The notes beneath the pieces are model-generated. The model saw nothing but the letters and a program-made list of their open reading frames with translations. It had not been told where the DNA came from and did no database searches. The translations under genes and the position numbers were made by a program. Shown here in pieces: positions 15,762-23,133 of a stretch of 32,407 bases of DNA (positions are counted from its first letter, which is position 1; every line of letters begins with the position of its first letter). This stretch comes from Candidatus Villigracilaceae bacterium. Lineage in GTDB: Bacteria > Chloroflexota > Anaerolineae > Anaerolineales > Villigracilaceae. Location: the NCBI GenBank assembly GCA_026645935.1, contig JAPKMP010000033.1:1-32407 (forward strand), given 5' to 3'.

Positions 15762-17185
15762 TCGTCCTTGCGCCGGTGGTGATGCTCGGCTTTGTTCCCA
15801 TACATGGCGTCATCGGCAAGTTGAATGACCTTTTCAAGGCTCAAGCCCGGTTTGCTGGCAGCCGAGCCGGCTGACAGGCTCAGGATGGGTTCACGGTAAT
15901 ATTTATTATTGATGTCGATGAGCGTCTGAAGCTGCTTCAGCATTTCTTCCGCTTCAGCCTCGTCCCTGCCGGGCAGCACAACCGCAAATTCATCCCCGCC
16001 CAGGCGCGCCACGACCTGGTCGCCGTTGAATCCGGCGATTAAAACCTCGGCAACACGACGGATCAATTTGTCCCCGGCCCGATGACCCAGGCTGTCATTC
16101 GTCTTTTTGAGCGAGTTCAGGTCGACGATGATGATGCTGACCGGATCGGTCCGGTTCGTCTCGAGTTTCTGGATGGTCTCTTCGAAGTAAGCCCGGTTGA
16201 AAAGGCCGGTCATGACATCGTGCGTGCCCAGATATTGAAGATATTCCTCCGCCTTCTTGCGCGCTGTGATGTCCTGTATGGAGACCAGCGCCCAGCTGAA
16301 ATCGTCCTCGTGTCCCGGCATGATGCGGAAATTCAGAAGGATATTGATCGGGTCGCCGTTCAACGAGTAGTTGATCCCCTCGCGCTCATACATCAACCTG
16401 CCGTTCCACAGGTCGACCAGTTCCTTCGCGAAATGAGTTCCCATCTCATCGCGGAAGACCTTTCCCAGGTTCGATACCAGATGCTCCTTGGAATCCGCCG
16501 CGAACAGGTCCAGGGTCCGCTGGTTGACATCCAGGACCTTGATCATGCCTGCGCAATGCAATGCCGCTTCGGGGTGTCCGTCCAGGTATGCCTGCAGGTC
16601 CGTCACACCTTCTGCGCGCAATGAATCGAAATATTTCCTGATATCGCTGTAATCCTCCTCCCACAACGAAATCGGCGAGGCTTCGAAGAGACTTTGCAGC
16701 CTGCGCTCCGCCTGCCTGCGCGCCGTAATATCTTCGAGAGTGACCAGCACGCGCTCCCAACCTTTTTCATATTCCGGCAGGATGCGCCAATGCAAAATGA
16801 TATCCAGCGGCTCGCCGCTCAACGTGTAATTGACCCCCTCGCCAGACCATTCCACATCGCCGTTCCAAAGGGCGCGCAGCTCGTCGCGGAAATGGTGCCG
16901 CATCCCGTCGCGGAAGACCTGTCCGAGGCTGGCGAGCAGTCGTTCCTTGGAATCGGCTTTTAACAGCTCGACCGTTCTCAGGTTGACATCCAGCACGCGG
17001 ATCTGCGACATGCACAGGTCGACGAATTCGGGATGCATCATCAGGTGCGCATCCAGCGACTTGACCCCCTGCGAGCGCAGGTCATCGAACAGCTGTTTGA
17101 TCCGGCTGAAATCCTGCTCCCACAGCGAGATGGGGGCATATTCGAATAATGTCACAAGATACTCCTTGTCGTGCGAATCTGGCAT
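15758..17185 (-). CDS. Diguanylate cyclase with two tandem PAS-like modules
   Basis: A 475-aa signalling protein that probably makes cyclic di-GMP from two GTP. The C-terminal domain (about 318-475) has an intact GGDEF (396-400) within VVARLGGDEFAVVLPG; no RxxD inhibitory I-site is seen at the expected position five residues before it. Residues 1-315 are two homologous modules of about 155 aa (first from about 12, second from about 167). Each opens with APISLWEQDFS or SPISLWEEDYS and ends with EDITARRQAE or QDITARKKAE, the usual PAS-to-effector linker. No membrane segment is seen, so it should sense a cytosolic signal. GGAGG lies six bases before the ATG. It follows the feo operon with a short gap and has a TATAAT at 17225-17220. 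Confidence 0.92.
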   Translation of the reverse strand: MPDSHDKEYLVTLFEYAPISLWEQDFSRIKQLFDDLRSQGVKSLDAHLMMHPEFVDLCMSQIRVLDVNLRTVELLKADSKERLLASLGQVFRDGMRHHFRDELRALWNGDVEWSGEGVNYTLSGEPLDIILHWRILPEYEKGWERVLVTLEDITARRQAERRLQSLFEASPISLWEEDYSDIRKYFDSLRAEGVTDLQAYLDGHPEAALHCAGMIKVLDVNQRTLDLFAADSKEHLVSNLGKVFRDEMGTHFAKELVDLWNGRLMYEREGINYSLNGDPINILLNFRIMPGHEDDFSWALVSIQDITARKKAEEYLQYLGTHDVMTGLFNRAYFEETIQKLETNRTDPVSIIIVDLNSLKKTNDSLGHRAGDKLIRRVAEVLIAGFNGDQVVARLGGDEFAVVLPGRDEAEAEEMLKQLQTLIDINNKYYREPILSLSAGSAASKPGLSLEKVIQLADDAMYGNKAEHHHRRKDD

Positions 17186-17219
17186 GTTACCCTCCGGTCT
17201 CGAGCAAATCGATGGGTGG

Positions 17220-17225
17220 ATTATA
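17220..17225 (-). promoter_or_regulatory. Possible -10 box of the GGDEF gene
   Basis: TATAAT on the minus strand about 35 bases before the ATG at 17185, in the gap after feoC. No convincing -35 box is visible at 16 to 18 bases. Confidence 0.4.
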
Positions 17226-17273
17226 CCTTTGCATGATTCAGCGCAGGAAAAATTTCAAAAGCAAGATTCAAGT

Positions 17274-17546
17274 TCAATTGAGGTCGAGGCGTTGTATTTC
17301 TTCCCCCATATCGTACGCAAGGACGTATCGTTTCCCGCGCGCGGCAAGCAGGTTGCATTCCGCTTCGAGGCCGCAGGTGGTACAGCATTTCCCGTCGGGA
17401 CCGATCTCGAGCAGCCTGCCCTTTTTGACCAGCAGGTCGATCATCGAAAGGACCGCCGAAGGCTGCGCGTTCAACGCACGGCTGATCCCGGAGAGGCTCA
17501 TGCCGTTCCCGTTCGCTGCGAGCAGATCGATCAATCGACCTAGCAT
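17274..17546 (-). CDS. feoC: FeoC-like iron-sulfur winged-helix regulator
   Basis: A 90-aa protein with an N-terminal winged-helix-like half (LIDLLAANGNGMSLSGISRALN, then helix AVLSMIDLLVKKGRL) and a Cys cluster CCTTCGLEAEC (Cys54, 55, 58, 64). This is the layout of FeoC proteins, which carry an Fe-S cluster and modulate FeoB. It starts three bases after the stop of the feoB membrane gene on the same strand, the usual place for feoC. A weak GGGA ribosome binding site is seen. Confidence rests on context plus the cysteine pattern. Confidence 0.8.
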   Translation of the reverse strand: MLGRLIDLLAANGNGMSLSGISRALNAQPSAVLSMIDLLVKKGRLLEIGPDGKCCTTCGLEAECNLLAARGKRYVLAYDMGEEIQRLDLN

Positions 17547-17549
17547 AGG

Positions 17550-19304
17550 CTATCCCAACCCGAACAGCAGGCCGCCTTGATAGACGATGAATGCCGCCAG
17601 CCACGCAACGGCGGTTTGATAAACAGCCGAGACCACAGCCCAGGATGTGCCGAATTCATGTTTGATCGCGCCCAGGGTTGCAACACATGGCACGTACAGC
17701 AGGACAAAGACCAGCAGTGAAAGCGCGCTCAGCGGAGTGAAGTGATTGCGCAGGGCGACGCTCAAGGCGGTATCCTCGCCCGCGGACTCTTCATCCACGA
17801 GGTCCACACCGGGGATGATGCCCAACAGGATTTTTCCCGAACTGATGACCGCATCGCCAAACCCCCGACCGATACCGATGAGGTCTTCGCCGAGTGTCGA
17901 TGTTTCGACTGGTTGCACTTCCGCCCCGCCGAGATAGATCACGCTCATGGTGCTGACGACGATCTCCTTCGCCATAAAACCGGTGACCAGCGCGCCGCCC
18001 GTCTCCCAATTATCGAACCCCAGCGGAGCGAAGACCGGCGAGATGGCGCCGCTAACCTTTCCAAAATACGAGTCGCGCTGATCGCCCACGCCCCAGGGCA
18101 GGTTGAGCAGGAACCACATCACGACCGAGGCGAGCAGGATCACCGTCCCAGCCTTGCGGACGAATTCGCGCGTGTTCTCCCACATGTGGATCAAGACGCT
18201 TTTCAGCGAAGGCTGGCGGTAGGGCGGTAACTCCAGCACGAACGCGGAGGACGCGTCTGGCTTGAGGATGGTGCGCGTGAAGAACATCCCCGCCAGCATG
18301 GCAACCAGGATGCCCAGCGCATACATCGCCCAGATGACCGTCCCGGCGCGCGAACCGAAGAAGGCAAGCCCAAAAACGACGTACACAGGCAAACGCGCCG
18401 AACAGGACATCAACGGGACGAGCAATGCGGTCAGCACGCGGTCTCTGCGGCTCGAGATGGTGCGCGTGGCATAGATCGCGGGGACCGCGCAGCCGAAACC
18501 GAGGATCATCGGGATGAACGATTTGCCGTGCAAGCCGACGACGCGCATGAAGCGGTCCATCACGAAAGCCGCGCGGGACATGTAACCGGAGTCTTCGAGC
18601 AACGCAAGGAAGAAATAAAGGATCAGCAGGCCGGGGACGAAGACAAGCACGCCCCCCACCCCGGCAATGACGCCGTCGATGACCAGCGAATGGATCCACC
18701 CAGGCAACGGCGCAAGGTTCAAGAGAAAACGGATCCAGTTGGCGAGCGGTCCGTTGATGACCGCGTCCGTCCAATCAAGAAAGGGAGACGAGACATCGAT
18801 CACGAGGCGGAAGACCAGGTACATCACCGCGAAGAAGACCGGCAAGCCAAGCCACCTGTGCGTGACGATATCGTCGATGCGGTCGGTCAGGGTGATGCGG
18901 TCCAACCGCGGACGGTGCAGCGACTGCCGCACCACGCCGTTGATGAAACCATAGCGCCGGTCGGCGGTCAGCAGGTCGAAGTCGTCGCCCAGCATGTCCT
19001 GCACATGCGCCGCGCTCTTTTTGGCGAGCGCGATCACCCGCTCCCCTTCCGGCATGGACCCCAGCCGTTCGAGGATCTCCGGGTCGGCTTCGAGCAGTTT
19101 GAGCGCAAGCCAGCGTTTGGGATACCGCCCGGTGTCGAAATCCAGTTCATCGAACGTATCGATCAAGTTTGCGATCTCGCGTTCGATCTTGCCGCCGTAA
19201 TCGAGTTTGAAGGAAGGGTTTGCTGTGATGGCCATGGTTCTATTCTTCAAGGCGCCGCAAAGGGTCTCGGAAAGAATGTAAAGATGCCTCGCCCGGCATG
19301 GCAT
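17550..19304 (-). CDS. feoB: FeoB membrane (permease) half of ferrous iron transporter
   Basis: Inner-membrane Fe(II) importer lacking its own G domain, 584 aa. After an N-terminal helical segment (about 30-125) come the nucleoside-recognition/Gate-type membrane blocks with the FeoB hallmarks ILGFGCAVPAIYATRTI and PLMSCSARLPVYVVF (Gate motifs with their Cys), and later TGFMAKEIVVSTMSVIY. The G domain is encoded by the preceding separate gene. The stop and start are fused as TAATG and AGGA sits five bases before this ATG, which supports a real split with translational coupling rather than a sequencing frameshift. An in-frame ATG at 19235 is the alternative start, but it has no good ribosome binding site. 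Confidence 0.93.
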   Translation of the reverse strand: MPCRARHLYILSETLCGALKNRTMAITANPSFKLDYGGKIEREIANLIDTFDELDFDTGRYPKRWLALKLLEADPEILERLGSMPEGERVIALAKKSAAHVQDMLGDDFDLLTADRRYGFINGVVRQSLHRPRLDRITLTDRIDDIVTHRWLGLPVFFAVMYLVFRLVIDVSSPFLDWTDAVINGPLANWIRFLLNLAPLPGWIHSLVIDGVIAGVGGVLVFVPGLLILYFFLALLEDSGYMSRAAFVMDRFMRVVGLHGKSFIPMILGFGCAVPAIYATRTISSRRDRVLTALLVPLMSCSARLPVYVVFGLAFFGSRAGTVIWAMYALGILVAMLAGMFFTRTILKPDASSAFVLELPPYRQPSLKSVLIHMWENTREFVRKAGTVILLASVVMWFLLNLPWGVGDQRDSYFGKVSGAISPVFAPLGFDNWETGGALVTGFMAKEIVVSTMSVIYLGGAEVQPVETSTLGEDLIGIGRGFGDAVISSGKILLGIIPGVDLVDEESAGEDTALSVALRNHFTPLSALSLLVFVLLYVPCVATLGAIKHEFGTSWAVVSAVYQTAVAWLAAFIVYQGGLLFGLG

Positions 19305-19807
19305 TAATTCCTGACTGCCGCGCGAACGGCTTCGTTGACAAGCTCCGATAAGCCCCTGCCCCTGTTCGCCGCCGTCTGCACCACAGGGACGTTCCCGAGC
19401 AGTTGGGATAAATGCCCCACGTTGATTCGCGCGCCGTTTCGATGGAGTTCGTCCGTCATGTTGAGCGCGACCACCACGGGCACATCCAGCTCGAGGATCT
19501 GCACCGTGAGATACAGGTTCCGCTCCAGGTTGGTCGCATCCACCACGTTGATGACCGCATCCGGGCGTTCTTCGATGATGAAATCGCGCGCGATGATCTC
19601 TTCGGGGGAATAAGCCGTCAGGCTGTACGTGCCGGGCAGGTCGACGATATTGATTCGGACGCCTTCATGCTCGATCTCGCCCTCCTTCTTTTCGACCGTC
19701 TTGCCGGGCCAGTTGCCGGTGTGCTGGCGCAAGCCCGTCAGCGCGTTGAATATGGTCGTCTTGCCCGCGTTCGGGTTGCCTGCCAGCGCGATCGTCAGGT
19801 CAGCCAT
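19304..19807 (-). CDS. feoB: FeoB GTPase domain (separate gene)
   Basis: A 167-aa G-domain protein corresponding to the N-terminal part of FeoB. All G motifs are visible: G1 GNPNAGKTT (about 10-18), the G2 region GNWPGKTV, G3 DLPG (about 57-60), G4 NMTD (about 117-120) and a G5-like TAANRGRG. It ends where the family's helical GDI region would begin. In FeoB, GTP binding and hydrolysis gate Fe(II) uptake. Its start overlaps feoA by eight bases and its stop overlaps the membrane-half start by one base, so feoA and both feoB pieces are translated as a coupled set. Confidence 0.93.
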   Translation of the reverse strand: MADLTIALAGNPNAGKTTIFNALTGLRQHTGNWPGKTVEKKEGEIEHEGVRINIVDLPGTYSLTAYSPEEIIARDFIIEERPDAVINVVDATNLERNLYLTVQILELDVPVVVALNMTDELHRNGARINVGHLSQLLGNVPVVQTAANRGRGLSELVNEAVRAAVRN

Positions 19808-20039
19808 GCAGGATGACCTCGATCAGCGCGGCTTCCTCCCTGCGCAGGGCCAGGTGATAGCCCTTGATCACGTATTCCACCGGGTCGCCGAGCGGAGCGC
19901 TGCGCTCGATCAGGATCGTCTCGCCTTTGACGATGCCCATTTCGACGAAGCGGCGGCGCAGCGCGCCCGTCCCGCCGATGCGCGTGATGACGGCTTTCTG
20001 CCCCGGGTTCAGGAGGTGGAGTTGAATGGATTCGGTCAT
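19800..20039 (-). CDS. feoA: FeoA ferrous iron transport accessory protein
   Basis: A small SH3-like cytosolic protein required with FeoB for Fe(II) uptake, about 79 aa from the ATG at 20039. Typical features are the [15 protein letters not shown] opening, a central [29 protein letters not shown] and a C-terminal [10 protein letters not shown] second in-frame ATG at 20078 would add 13 residues encoded by an inverted repeat; I prefer 20039 because it matches the family N-terminus, although neither start has a good ribosome binding site. It overlaps the GTPase gene by eight bases and lies about 150 bases after dtxR. Confidence 0.9.
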   Translation of the reverse strand: MTESIQLHLLNPGQKAVITRIGGTGALRRRFVEMGIVKGETILIERSAPLGDPVEYVIKGYHLALRREEAALIEVILHG

Positions 20040-20051
20040 GGTTTTTCGCAG

Positions 20052-20070
20052 GGGCGAGGTCCTCTCGCCC
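20052..20070. other. Inverted repeat at the feoA 5' end
   Basis: A perfect 7-bp repeat GGGCGAG, five-base spacer, CTCGCCC, about 12 bases upstream of the preferred feoA start. It could form a leader hairpin or be a protein site. Confidence 0.5.
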
Positions 20071-20186
20071 TCATTCATTTCTAGATCAGGCTTGCTGAAA
20101 AAGTCACGATGATATTTTGCTCATGCGGCGGGAGCGCTTATGCAGGAGGTCTAACATGTAAATCGCTGGGGTGGGAGACCCCGCCC

Positions 20187-20843
20187 CTACGATCTCACGA
20201 TCACAAATCCCGCGGCAGATAAACCCAGCACAACTTCCCTCCCCTCCACGCACAATGTCAACGGACCTTGAAGCGGCGCGGCTTCCATCAGGATGATGTC
20301 GTTCCCGGGCAAAAGATCGCGGTCCTGCAAATATTTCAGCACATCGGTCGCGGTCGCATCCACCGCCAGTATCGTCGCCTGCTCCCCCGCTTTCATCTCG
20401 GTCAGGCGCCTGCCCTTCAATGGGACCATGACCCCGTTCTCATCGGGGATCGGGTTGCCGCGCGGGCAGGTCTGCGGATGATGCAGATATTCCGCCAATG
20501 CCTCCGTCACCTCGGGCGCGGTGGCGTGCTCGAGCGCGCAGGCAAGTTCGTACACCCGCGCCCATTCGATGCGCAGCTGGTCGTAAAGGAAACACTCCCA
20601 CAAACGCTGGCGGCGGATCACATTCGTAGCCGCTTCGCGGCCCCTCTTCGTCAGCGAAACCCCCTTATAGGGCGTATGGGTCACCAACCCCAGGTCCGCA
20701 AGGCGCCGCATCATCTCGTTGGCAGAGACGTTCGTCACGCTCAGCCGCTCCGCAAGGCGCGAGATCGCCACATCGCGGATTCCGAGTTCCGCCATCGCCT
20801 TCAGGTACATCTCGGTGCTTTCGCTCAACGGGGGGACGGTCAT
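20187..20843 (-). CDS. DtxR/MntR-family metal-dependent transcriptional regulator
   Basis: A 218-aa iron- or manganese-activated repressor. The N-terminal winged helix (about 7-70) contains VAISRLAERLSVTNVSANEMMRRL, then the dimerisation/metal-binding region with LWECFLYDQL, YELACALEHA and ALAEYLHHPQTCPRGNPIP, which is characteristic of DtxR. A C-terminal SH3/FeoA-like domain (about 145-218) makes this the long, three-domain type. AAAGGA lies about eight bases before the ATG. It heads the iron locus on the same strand as feoA-feoB-feoC, and a perfect 16-bp palindrome overlaps its promoter, so it probably represses itself and perhaps the whole locus when metal is plentiful. Confidence 0.92.
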   Translation of the reverse strand: MTVPPLSESTEMYLKAMAELGIRDVAISRLAERLSVTNVSANEMMRRLADLGLVTHTPYKGVSLTKRGREAATNVIRRQRLWECFLYDQLRIEWARVYELACALEHATAPEVTEALAEYLHHPQTCPRGNPIPDENGVMVPLKGRRLTEMKAGEQATILAVDATATDVLKYLQDRDLLPGNDIILMEAAPLQGPLTLCVEGREVVLGLSAAGFVIVRS

Positions 20844-20864
20844 AAGGCAGTCCTTTCGAAAATC

Positions 20865-20880
20865 ATAAGGTCGACCTTAT
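20865..20880. promoter_or_regulatory. Palindromic operator, probable DtxR-type box
   Basis: ATAAGGTCGACCTTAT is a perfect 16-base palindrome 22 bases upstream of the dtxR ATG. It overlaps the minus-strand CATAAT (20884-20879), a likely -10 box with CTAACA 18 bases upstream. Size and placement fit autorepression by the adjacent regulator. Confidence 0.7.
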
Positions 20881-20907
20881 TATGGCAGAAGCGCTTCGCC
20901 CCTGTTA

Positions 20908-20943
20908 GTGACGTCCGTCACAAGTTCGTCACATGCATGTCAC
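20908..20943. promoter_or_regulatory. Phased GTCAC repeats upstream of the dienelactone hydrolase gene
   Basis: GTCAC occurs at 20917-20921, 20928-20932 and 20939-20943, exactly 11 bases apart. The first also closes a perfect inverted repeat GTGACG-TC-CGTCAC (20908-20921). The repeats overlap the -35 region, so a regulator site is likely. Confidence 0.5.
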
Positions 20944-20954
20944 CATGCTATACT
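20926..20954 (+). promoter_or_regulatory. Promoter of the dienelactone hydrolase gene
   Basis: TCGTCA (20926-20931), a 17-base spacer and TATACT (20949-20954), about 30 bases before the ATG at 20984. Confidence 0.55.
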
Positions 20955-20983
20955 CGAAAAAACCGGATTTACAAAGGAGCGCC

Positions 20984-21742
20984 ATGTATACGACAGACCA
21001 ATACGAAGGCTTGCTCGCAGAGACCGTCACGATGACCGGCGCGAACGGCGATACCATCAACGCCTATCTCGCCCGCCCGCTCGGCGACGGACCCTTCCCC
21101 GGCATCGTGCTCGCGCATCACATGCCCGGCTGGGACCAGTGGTATCGCGAAGTCACGCTCAAGTTCGCGCATCACGGTTACATCGCCATCTCGCCCAACC
21201 TGTATTACCGCGCGGGTCACGGCACGCCGGAGGATGTGGCGGCGAAGGTCCGCGCTGACGGCGGCATCGCGGATGACTCTGCCGTGGGCGACCTCGAAGG
21301 CGGCATGAAATACATCCGCGCCCTGTCATCCTCCAACGGCAGGGTCGGGATATTTGGAACCTGCTCCGGCGGCAGACACGCCTATCTCACCGCCTGCCGC
21401 GTGAAGGGATTCGACGCGGTCGTGGATTGCTGGGGCGGACGCGTGGTCATGCCTCCCGATACCTTGAACGACAAGACCCCCGTCGCGCCTCTCGACCTGA
21501 CCCGTGACCTGACCTGCCCCATCCTGGGATTGTTCGGCAATGACGACTCCAGCCCCACGCCACAACAGGTAAACCAGCACGAAGCGGAGTTGAAGAAGCA
21601 CGGCAAGACCTATGAGTTCCACCGCTACGACGGCGCCGGTCACGGATTCTTCTATTACGACCGCCCCGCCTACCGCCAGGCGCAAGCCGTGGACGGCTGG
21701 GCGAAGGTCTGGGCGTTTTTGGAGAAGTATTTACAAAGTTAA
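20984..21742 (+). CDS. Dienelactone hydrolase family protein
   Basis: A 252-aa alpha/beta hydrolase with the Cys-type triad of dienelactone hydrolases: Cys127 in GTCSGG, Asp187 or Asp188 in FGNDDSSP, and His220 in GAGHGFF. The family opens lactone rings of chlorocatechol breakdown products, but many members act on other esters, so the substrate is not assigned. The start at 20984 has a strong AAAGGAG and a promoter in front; an upstream in-frame ATG would overlap the promoter. It is divergent from dtxR, and a REP-like repeat separates it from the DUF6295-like gene. Confidence 0.9.
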   Translation: MYTTDQYEGLLAETVTMTGANGDTINAYLARPLGDGPFPGIVLAHHMPGWDQWYREVTLKFAHHGYIAISPNLYYRAGHGTPEDVAAKVRADGGIADDSAVGDLEGGMKYIRALSSSNGRVGIFGTCSGGRHAYLTACRVKGFDAVVDCWGGRVVMPPDTLNDKTPVAPLDLTRDLTCPILGLFGNDDSSPTPQQVNQHEAELKKHGKTYEFHRYDGAGHGFFYYDRPAYRQAQAVDGWAKVWAFLEKYLQS

Positions 21743-21817
21743 TGTCACTGCGAGCGACAACGAAGCAGTCTCACGTCAAGAGAAGATTGCTTCGCCGCAG
21801 AGCGCCTCGCAATGACA
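21743..21817. repeat. REP-like extragenic palindromic repeat, copy 3
   Basis: Starts TGTCACTGCGAGCGA and ends CGCCTCGCAATGACA, with AAGATTGCTTCGCC inside: the same ends and core as 6835-6915. It fills the gap between two co-directional genes and abuts the ribosome binding site of the second. Confidence 0.8.
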
Positions 21818-21829
21818 CAAGGAGACCCC

Positions 21830-22102
21830 ATGTGTACCATGATCGTCGAAAAGGTAAAGATACACGGCAGCGGCAGGGGCGCGGACGGCTGGTTCAAGCT
21901 GGAGCAGGCGAACGTCTCATATGACCATCCCTTCGATGCGCCGTATGAACACGCGCTCAATATCGATTTCGTCAACGAGTCGCAGGGACTCGGCGCAAGG
22001 GTCGCCGTCGAGTTGAGCGAAGAAGCCGCCCGCGAGTTGATCCGCACCATACAAAACGTGTTGGACCAGGCTCAGGCAGGCGGACACCTGCCCAGGTCAT
22101 GA
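21830..22102 (+). CDS. DUF6295-like small protein
   Basis: A 90-aa cytosolic-looking protein beginning MCTMIVEKVKIHGSGRGADG, then WFKLEQANVSYDHPF, HALNIDFVN and RVAVELSEEAARELI. This pattern resembles the DUF6295 family as I remember it; function unknown. The start at 21830 has AAGGAG five bases upstream. An in-frame ATG 18 bases earlier lies inside the REP-like repeat and is less likely. It follows the dienelactone hydrolase gene across the repeat and may share its transcript. Confidence 0.75.
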   Translation: MCTMIVEKVKIHGSGRGADGWFKLEQANVSYDHPFDAPYEHALNIDFVNESQGLGARVAVELSEEAARELIRTIQNVLDQAQAGGHLPRS

Positions 22103-22185
22103 AAGAGGCGCGGACTTATGTCACGGCGAATCCCCGCCCGGGAGGGTAGAATCCGGTCATCTTTTCGTCGGAGAACCTGACACCC

Positions 22186-22677
22186 ATGAAACGACTGATC
22201 CCCCTCCTGGCTCTTGCCCTCATGTTCACAACCGCCCGCGCAGACGGCGGCTTCGATTACATCGCCGTCAAGGGACCGGGCATCATCGGCGAGATCGATG
22301 TGACCCAGGCCGCGCTCACCGAAGATTACTTCGTCTTCGCCGATTTCACGCAGGGGAGCATCCCCGCGCCCGCAAACCCGGGGCAGGGATACCAGATCGT
22401 GCGCCTGTACGTCGTGTTCGAAGACGACAAGCCCAGGAACGTGCCCTTCGATGAACTGCATTATTACCCCTACACGGGCTATGTCTATTACGTCGGCGTC
22501 GTGGACGGGACCTCGGAATACGACGGCAAATGGTACGCCGCGAATCCCGCCGCCGAGGCGCCCTTCCGAGGCGTGCTCTTCCAGCGCGCCCTGCTGGCAT
22601 GGGTCCCGTTCGTGCTGCTGGTTGCCATCCTGGTCTGGTTTGCGGTCGCCTATTATCGCAAGCCGAAGACTGGATGA
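22186..22677 (+). CDS. Secreted protein with C-terminal membrane anchor, unknown function
   Basis: 163 aa. An N-terminal signal peptide (residues 1-19, ending TTARA before DGGFDY) is followed by an extracytoplasmic domain of about 110 aa rich in Tyr and acidic residues (for example FDELHYYPYTGYVYYVG). One C-terminal membrane helix (about 136-155, LLAWVPFVLLVAILVWFAVAYY) ends in a short positive tail. The topology is type I. I do not recognise a family. A GGAG lies about 12 bases before the ATG, rather far. Confidence 0.7.
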   Translation: MKRLIPLLALALMFTTARADGGFDYIAVKGPGIIGEIDVTQAALTEDYFVFADFTQGSIPAPANPGQGYQIVRLYVVFEDDKPRNVPFDELHYYPYTGYVYYVGVVDGTSEYDGKWYAANPAAEAPFRGVLFQRALLAWVPFVLLVAILVWFAVAYYRKPKTG

Positions 22678-22840
22678 AAAAACATCGGTAATTATCCAAA
22701 ATCATCCACAGATTTCGCAGATCCGGCAGATACCAAATTTCATTGCTCAAGGCGGCGTACCCATTCCGGGCACTTTCCCCGCCGCCGGGGACTGCGGCGG
22801 GAGCGTTTAGGTGGGGGTTCCGGGTTTCTCTTTCATTACC

Positions 22841-22897
22841 GTCCCGAAGGATTTGGCGGATCTCAAGCATCATCCGCGGCAGCCTTCGGGACGTTTT
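22841..22897 (+). terminator. Nested hairpin, possible terminator
   Basis: GTCCCGAAGG pairs with CCTTCGGGAC (10 bp), and inside it GCGGAT pairs with ATCCGC around a ten-base loop. GTTTTGCG follows. It is about 165 bases beyond the preceding gene, so it may end that transcript or be a separate structured element. Confidence 0.5.
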
Positions 22898-22911
22898 GCG
22901 TAATAACCTCC

Positions 22912-22940
22912 TTGCCCCCGACGCCCGATTGTTATATGAT
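22912..22940 (+). promoter_or_regulatory. Promoter of the 45-aa Lys-rich gene
   Basis: TTGCCC (22912-22917), a 17-base spacer and TATGAT (22935-22940), about 50 bases before the ATG at 22992. Confidence 0.55.
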
Positions 22941-22991
22941 GGAATCAGAATCGGGGCAGGAAGCGAACCCCCCCCACCGAAAGGAGCCGAT

Positions 22992-23129
22992 ATGGGTCAC
23001 AACCGCGACAAGGAAAAGAAGGAAAAGAAAAAGAAACCCCGGAACGACATGAAAGCGAAGCGCAAGCTGAGGAAGGAGAAGAAACAGACCCAGAAAAGCC
23101 CGGTCATCTCGCTGGGCGGACAGAAGTAA
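22992..23129 (+). CDS. 45-aa Lys-rich basic protein, unknown function
   Basis: A tiny, highly charged protein: MGHNRDKEKKEKKKK, then MKAKRKLRKEKKQTQKS and the end VISLGGQK. About half of the residues are Lys, Arg or Glu. It has a perfect AAGGAG five bases before the ATG, a promoter upstream and a strong intrinsic terminator six bases after the stop, so it is a complete stand-alone gene. The composition suggests nucleic-acid or ribosome binding, but no family is recognised. Confidence 0.72.
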   Translation: MGHNRDKEKKEKKKKPRNDMKAKRKLRKEKKQTQKSPVISLGGQK

Positions 23130-23133
23130 ACCG

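Larger units (their letters stand above)
22678..22991. other. Gene-free stretch with hairpin, short repeat and promoter
   Basis: No gene is supported here. It holds a degenerate CCACAGATTTCGCAGAT segment (about 22705-22722) related to the repeat at 24151, a G/C-rich patch (GCCGCCGGGGACTGCGGCGG, about 22790-22810), the nested hairpin at 22841-22892 and the promoter of the 45-aa gene. Confidence 0.6.

Noticed and set aside
18528-19307. 259-codon plus-strand open frame opposite the feoB membrane gene
   Set aside because: Antisense to a well-supported gene, low-complexity charged composition, no ribosome binding site or domain.
19235-19310. Frameshift splitting feoB
   Set aside because: The stop and start overlap as TAATG with AGGA in front, and the break is at a domain boundary; a natural split explains it better than an indel.
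20168-20187. G/C hairpin at the dtxR stop as a terminator
   Set aside because: Pairing is good but there is no T run on the minus strand, and the downstream feo genes run in the same direction.
20268-21035. 255-codon plus-strand frame across dtxR and the hydrolase promoter
   Set aside because: Antisense to dtxR and runs through the operator, promoter and the start of the hydrolase in another frame.
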